Both the position numbers and the translations under genes were made by a program. From Bacillota bacterium (GTDB lineage: Bacteria > Bacillota > Clostridia > Lachnospirales > Lachnospiraceae), in NCBI GenBank assembly GCA_023441145.1, contig JAEZQN010000237.1:1-7877 (forward strand): DNA of 7,877 bases, given 5' to 3'. Positions 5,663 to 7,877 of this stretch are shown here, one piece after another. How positions within the stretch are numbered: the stretch's first letter is position 1; the number at the start of each line of letters is the position of its first letter. Under the pieces are notes generated by a model, which ran no database searches, was not told where the DNA came from, and was given only the letters and a program-made list of their open reading frames with translations.

Positions 5663-6664
5663 TTAATCCTCCGCTTTGTCCAATGCTTTTTCCATGTTTC
5701 GATTGTAGTGATTCATAATAAAGACAATTCCAAGCACAGAAACTCCTACTATAAGATTAAATATTCTCCATGTAACTCTGCCTTCTTCTACTATAATTCC
5801 GCTCAAAACGGAAATAATACCTACCAAGATATTCACAGCAGACATTACAATAAACACTACATTTAGTTTTCCTATATTCTCATTTAATGCTATATAAGCT
5901 CTCTCTTTAATACAATATATCACATAAACCACAATTCCAAGCCATATACCAATTAATATCAAGACAGCTTCATCAATCGGTAGTTCCAATCTCACAATAT
6001 GAAAAACTCCTAACATGCCATTATAAATCATATAAGTAAAAAACCCATATTGATATCCCTTTCCCTTTGCCTGCAATTGTCGTTCGTCATATCTGCATAT
6101 TATCATTTTATTATTTTTAGTTACTTTCATAAAAACTATGATTAGAAATGTACAAACTAAAAGTCCGCACAGACACCCTACCAGCAGATCTATATTGTAC
6201 GCACCTGTACTATATTTATCCATCTTGAAATTATACATTATTTCATATGTACCATCCACAGGCTGAGTCAAAACATTCTCTTTAGAAAACACATTCCTAG
6301 AAAGAAACCTAAATTGAACCTTATAGATACCTGCCCTTAATTCTATCTCCTTTGAGGTCACACCAACATCTTCGCCGGCAACTTCATACGCAATTTCACC
6401 TGCTTCATTATAAATCATCATTGCTGTAACTATACCGGAATTCTTAGCATTCCAATCCGTATGAAAAGCAAAGACTCCGTCTTTATCCAGTAAAATTGGT
6501 ACACAACTCGTTTCTGATACTACCTGTCCATTTTTTACAACAATTTCTTTTGTAAACTCAATATCATTGATACACTCCTTGCGCCTTCCAGATAGCATAC
6601 CCGTAGAAAACAAACCAATTACTATAATTATAATTGTAACTATACAAGGCCATTTTTTCTTCAT
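5663..6664 (-). CDS. multi-pass membrane protein of an XRE-linked operon
   Basis: This encodes 333 residues. Hydrophobic segments lie at about 7-24, 158-180, 205-223, 232-250, 268-292 and 299-317. Between the first two is a region of about 130 residues that should face outward, beta-rich and without catalytic motifs. After the second segment comes CRYDERQLQAKGKGYQYGFF (190-209), the DERQ...GxxY pattern I associate with small membrane proteins encoded beside XRE repressors in Firmicutes. The N-terminal outward domain is an addition to that basic type. A role in sensing envelope or external signals is plausible but unproven. The frame is open to a GTG at 6712, yet that codon abuts the -10 box, upstream of the expected transcript start; the ATG at 6664, with an AAAGGAG SD, is therefore chosen. 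First gene of a two-gene operon with the XRE regulator. Confidence 0.8.
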   Translation of the reverse strand: MKKKWPCIVTIIIIVIGLFSTGMLSGRRKECINDIEFTKEIVVKNGQVVSETSCVPILLDKDGVFAFHTDWNAKNSGIVTAMMIYNEAGEIAYEVAGEDVGVTSKEIELRAGIYKVQFRFLSRNVFSKENVLTQPVDGTYEIMYNFKMDKYSTGAYNIDLLVGCLCGLLVCTFLIIVFMKVTKNNKMIICRYDERQLQAKGKGYQYGFFTYMIYNGMLGVFHIVRLELPIDEAVLILIGIWLGIVVYVIYCIKERAYIALNENIGKLNVVFIVMSAVNILVGIISVLSGIIVEEGRVTWRIFNLIVGVSVLGIVFIMNHYNRNMEKALDKAED

Positions 6665-6712
6665 ATTCCCCTCTCCTTTATCAATCCAAATTATTATTAC
6701 TCCTATAAACAC

Positions 6713-6741
6713 ATCCTACAACTCACCCGTCATTTTGTCAA
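6713..6741 (-). promoter_or_regulatory. sigma-A promoter of the membrane protein/XRE operon
   Basis: On the minus strand a perfect TTGACA (6736-6741) and TAGGAT (6713-6718) are separated by exactly 17 bases. Transcription should start near 6706, leaving a leader of about 40 bases before the ATG at 6664. The -35 box overlaps one of two direct repeats described separately. Confidence 0.75.
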
Positions 6742-6760
6742 TTATATTTTACATTTTGTC
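6731..6760 (-). promoter_or_regulatory. two 9-bp direct repeats, 21 bp apart: candidate operator
   Basis: CATTTTGTC occurs at 6731-6739 and again at 6752-6760 (GACAAAATG on the transcribed sense). The period of 21 bp is two turns of the DNA helix, so proteins bound at both would face the same side. The copy nearer the gene overlaps the -35 box, a repressing position. The XRE protein of the same operon is the obvious candidate, but XRE sites are usually palindromic, so another factor is possible. Confidence 0.4.
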
Positions 6761-6870
6761 TAAGAGGTGGTTCCTATGCACATTAACTTGCTTTTGGTCT
6801 ATTCGCCAAGCACTATACTAAAAATTAATCTTTTTATTTAAATAGGCTTCTAAGCATCGATTCGCATAAC

Positions 6871-6912
6871 AAAAATCGCCAACCCTTATTCAAAAGGATT
6901 GACGATTTTTTT
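6871..6912. terminator. bidirectional terminator beyond the structured repeat
   Basis: AAAAATCG (6871-6878) pairs with CGATTTTT (6903-6910), and the stem continues through CAA/TTG and CC/GG with two mismatches and a 10-base loop. The plus-strand reading ends in seven T (6906-6912) and the minus-strand reading in TTTTTGTT. As all genes here are on the minus strand, it probably ends the transcript that runs from 7131-7601 through the structured repeat. Confidence 0.7.
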
Positions 6913-6920
6913 CACTAATG

Positions 6921-7083
6921 CACGAGACGGCGCATGAGGTCCGGGGGACCTCAGTTTTGCGCGGACCGGAACGAAGTGGAGACATTCGAACCTTCGAATC
7001 CCGTCTCGCAAAACCCACAAACCCATATAGAAAGGAGATTCGGGGGCTGTATTTGTTTATTTGACAACAGAAATGACAACAAG
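6921..7083 (-). repeat. long copy of a dispersed structured repeat ending in a tRNA-Gly-like tail
   Basis: This is a GC-rich island in an AT-rich spacer. CGAGACGG (6923-6930) and CCGTCTCG (7001-7008) can close a large stem. Inside, TGAGGTCC-GGG-GGACCTCA (6935-6953) is a perfect 8-bp hairpin extended by CGCA (6931-6934) with TGCG (6958-6961), and ATTCGAA-CC-TTCGAAT (6984-6999) is a second. Bases 6993-7009 equal the last 17 visible bases of the tRNA-Gly at the window start, on the opposite strand. The part 7010-7083 recurs in degraded form at 4261-4350 and 5326-5348. In the minus sense it starts 48 bases after the stop of the gene at 7131-7601 and ends beside the terminator. It does not look coding. 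From memory, similar sequences, often mis-translated as short proteins containing CLHFVPVRA, are common in Lachnospiraceae genomes; I cannot check that here. Confidence 0.7.
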
Positions 7084-7130
7084 ATTGCTTAAATAATTCT
7101 TTTAACATCACACCTATAAGTAACTTTCCA

Positions 7131-7601
7131 CTATTCCCAATAGTACAGATATACTTCATAATAACCATCTACACATTGTGAATAAACTACAATACCTTCT
7201 ACGGTTCTTGGTTTTCTTGCATAAAAGATAGATCTTTTTGTAGAACCACCATATATATATAATTGCATTTTATCATTCAACTCTAACCCAATAGTACTTT
7301 TAATGTAAGTGCTATAACCTTCGTAACTTTCATTAATATCTCTTAAACAATAACTAGCACTCTGTATCTCTGATAAAAAGGTATCCATCTGATTATCCTT
7401 AACTTGTAAAATAATCTTGTACGATCCATCATATTTATGTTTTTTTAGTTTATTATCTCTAGATATTACTTTATACTCATTCTCATCGATACCAAATACT
7501 TGTTTTGTCAATTTTCTTCCATCCAAAGGACTAAATATGTAAAAGCATAAAGCAATAAGTCCAACTACTACAATTCCTCTAATAATATATTTTTTTTTCA
7601 T
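7131..7601 (-). CDS. small membrane-anchored protein of unknown function
   Basis: This encodes 156 residues. A basic start (MKKK) and one hydrophobic segment (about 5-24) form an N-terminal membrane anchor; the cysteine in it is preceded by IAL rather than a lipobox, so lipidation is unlikely. The remaining 130 residues should lie outside the cell and are rich in Tyr, Lys and Ser, with a beta-rich C-terminal half ending YYEVYLYYWE. No family, catalytic motif or metal site is recognised. The ATG at 7601 has a clear GGAGG SD 6 bases upstream. An extended -10 promoter (7669-7677) probably drives it, and its transcript seems to run on through the structured repeat to the terminator at 6871-6912. 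Codon use is AT-rich like its neighbours. Confidence 0.75.
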   Translation of the reverse strand: MKKKYIIRGIVVVGLIALCFYIFSPLDGRKLTKQVFGIDENEYKVISRDNKLKKHKYDGSYKIILQVKDNQMDTFLSEIQSASYCLRDINESYEGYSTYIKSTIGLELNDKMQLYIYGGSTKRSIFYARKPRTVEGIVVYSQCVDGYYEVYLYYWE

Positions 7602-7668
7602 ATACTCCTCCAGTTAATATAGATAGTAATTTTTCTTTTTTAAATAGGATACATTTTTATCACAATAT

Positions 7669-7677
7669 ATTATATCA
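7669..7677 (-). promoter_or_regulatory. extended -10 promoter of the membrane-anchored protein gene
   Basis: The minus strand reads TGATATAAT (7669-7677), a perfect extended -10 element. The -35 region is poor (TTGTGG at 19 bases), which such promoters tolerate. It overlaps the stop codon of the recombinase fragment. The transcript would start near 7662, leaving a leader of about 60 bases before the ATG at 7601. Confidence 0.5.
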
Positions 7678-7877
7678 TATTTACCTTTAATTTCCACAAA
7701 AAGCTACTCGCAATTACATTTATCCTCTCATGACCTAGCATCTTCGACACCAGGATCATTGCTCTCCTTTCATATACAACACCCTTCATATCTCCCTTAC
7801 AGTAATACTTCTGCTTTCTTGTAAGAGTATTTAAAGGTCTCGCTAACTTCCCATACCAAGCACATGCAAATTCATCT
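7670..7877 (-). pseudogene. C-terminal end of a tyrosine recombinase/integrase, probably inactive, cut by window edge
   Basis: A frame open from the window edge codes for 68 residues and a TAA at 7670-7672. The stretch KQKYYCKGDMKGVVYERRAM leads to ILVSKMLGHERINVIASSFL. The second part fits the end of tyrosine site-specific recombinases: VSKxLGH with the conserved histidine, then RxxVIAS and, ten residues after the histidine, the place of the catalytic tyrosine. Here that residue is phenylalanine (SSFL in place of the usual HYL or NYL), so strand cleavage should be impossible. These enzymes integrate and excise phages and conjugative elements, often at tRNA 3' ends; the tRNA-like tail in the nearby repeat fits that setting. 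The N-terminal part lies outside the window, so whether the rest is intact is unknown. Assignment rests on this motif alone. Confidence 0.55.

Noticed and set aside
7061..7066. TTGACA on the plus strand as a promoter -35 box
   Set aside because: No -10-like sequence lies 16-18 bases downstream, no plus-strand gene follows, and the hexamer is part of the dispersed repeat.
6890..7168. 92-codon minus-strand open frame overlapping the structured repeat
   Set aside because: It runs through the hairpins, the tRNA-like tail and the terminator, overlaps the end of a better-supported gene, and has no sensible SD. It is a chance frame in a non-coding GC-rich element.
1..7877. CRISPR arrays, rRNA, complete transposases, toxin-antitoxin or known defence operons
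   Set aside because: Looked for on both strands and not seen: no regularly spaced repeats and no DDE or RNase-type motifs. The XRE partner is a membrane protein, not a toxin-like small protein.

Overview
The window looks like a stretch of chromosome from a low-G+C, Gram-positive anaerobe of the Clostridia, most likely near Lachnospiraceae / Lachnoclostridium. The grounds are the AT-rich sequence, purine-rich Shine-Dalgarno (SD) sites, sigma-A-type promoters, several lipobox lipoproteins, a superoxide reductase and a PilZ protein. The genus is inference. Every supported gene, including the tRNA, lies on the minus strand, so transcription runs from high to low coordinates.

Layout from low to high coordinates: tRNA-Gly(GCC), cut at its 3' end by the window edge, with a good promoter; a terminator and a PilZ/YcgR-type c-di-GMP-binding protein (334-1014); a lipoprotein with the KPVIYLYP signature (1276-1899); a superoxide reductase that keeps its catalytic iron site but has lost the N-terminal Fe(Cys)4 site (2218-2592); a doubtful small membrane ORF (2687-2851); a small lipoprotein with an odd translation start (2887-3315); a RimJ/RimL-like GNAT acetyltransferase (3486-4058); a lipoprotein of unknown function (4384-5031); a 434-bp non-coding spacer rich in stem-loops; a tightly coupled XRE regulator plus multi-pass membrane protein operon (5466-6664); a structured repeat with its own terminator (6871-7083); a small membrane-anchored protein (7131-7601); and the C-terminal end of a probably dead tyrosine recombinase (7670 to the edge).

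Most genes appear to be single transcription units with their own SD and spacer. The only convincing operon is the XRE/membrane pair, which has a TTGACA promoter overlapped by 9-bp direct repeats 21 bp apart. The pair fits a known Firmicutes arrangement in which a membrane protein and a small repressor are co-expressed; its signal is unknown.

The most unusual signal is a dispersed sequence family. A long, structured copy (6921-7083), a degraded copy (4261-4350) and a 23-bp piece (5326-5348) all lie in the same orientation, 34-118 bp beyond the stop codon of a minus-strand gene. The long copy ends with 17 bases identical to the 3' end of the tRNA-Gly in this window, in the opposite orientation, and lies about 0.6 kb from the recombinase remnant. 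I saw no CRISPR array, rRNA, complete transposase or known riboswitch, and cannot show that the window holds a new defence or metabolic system.
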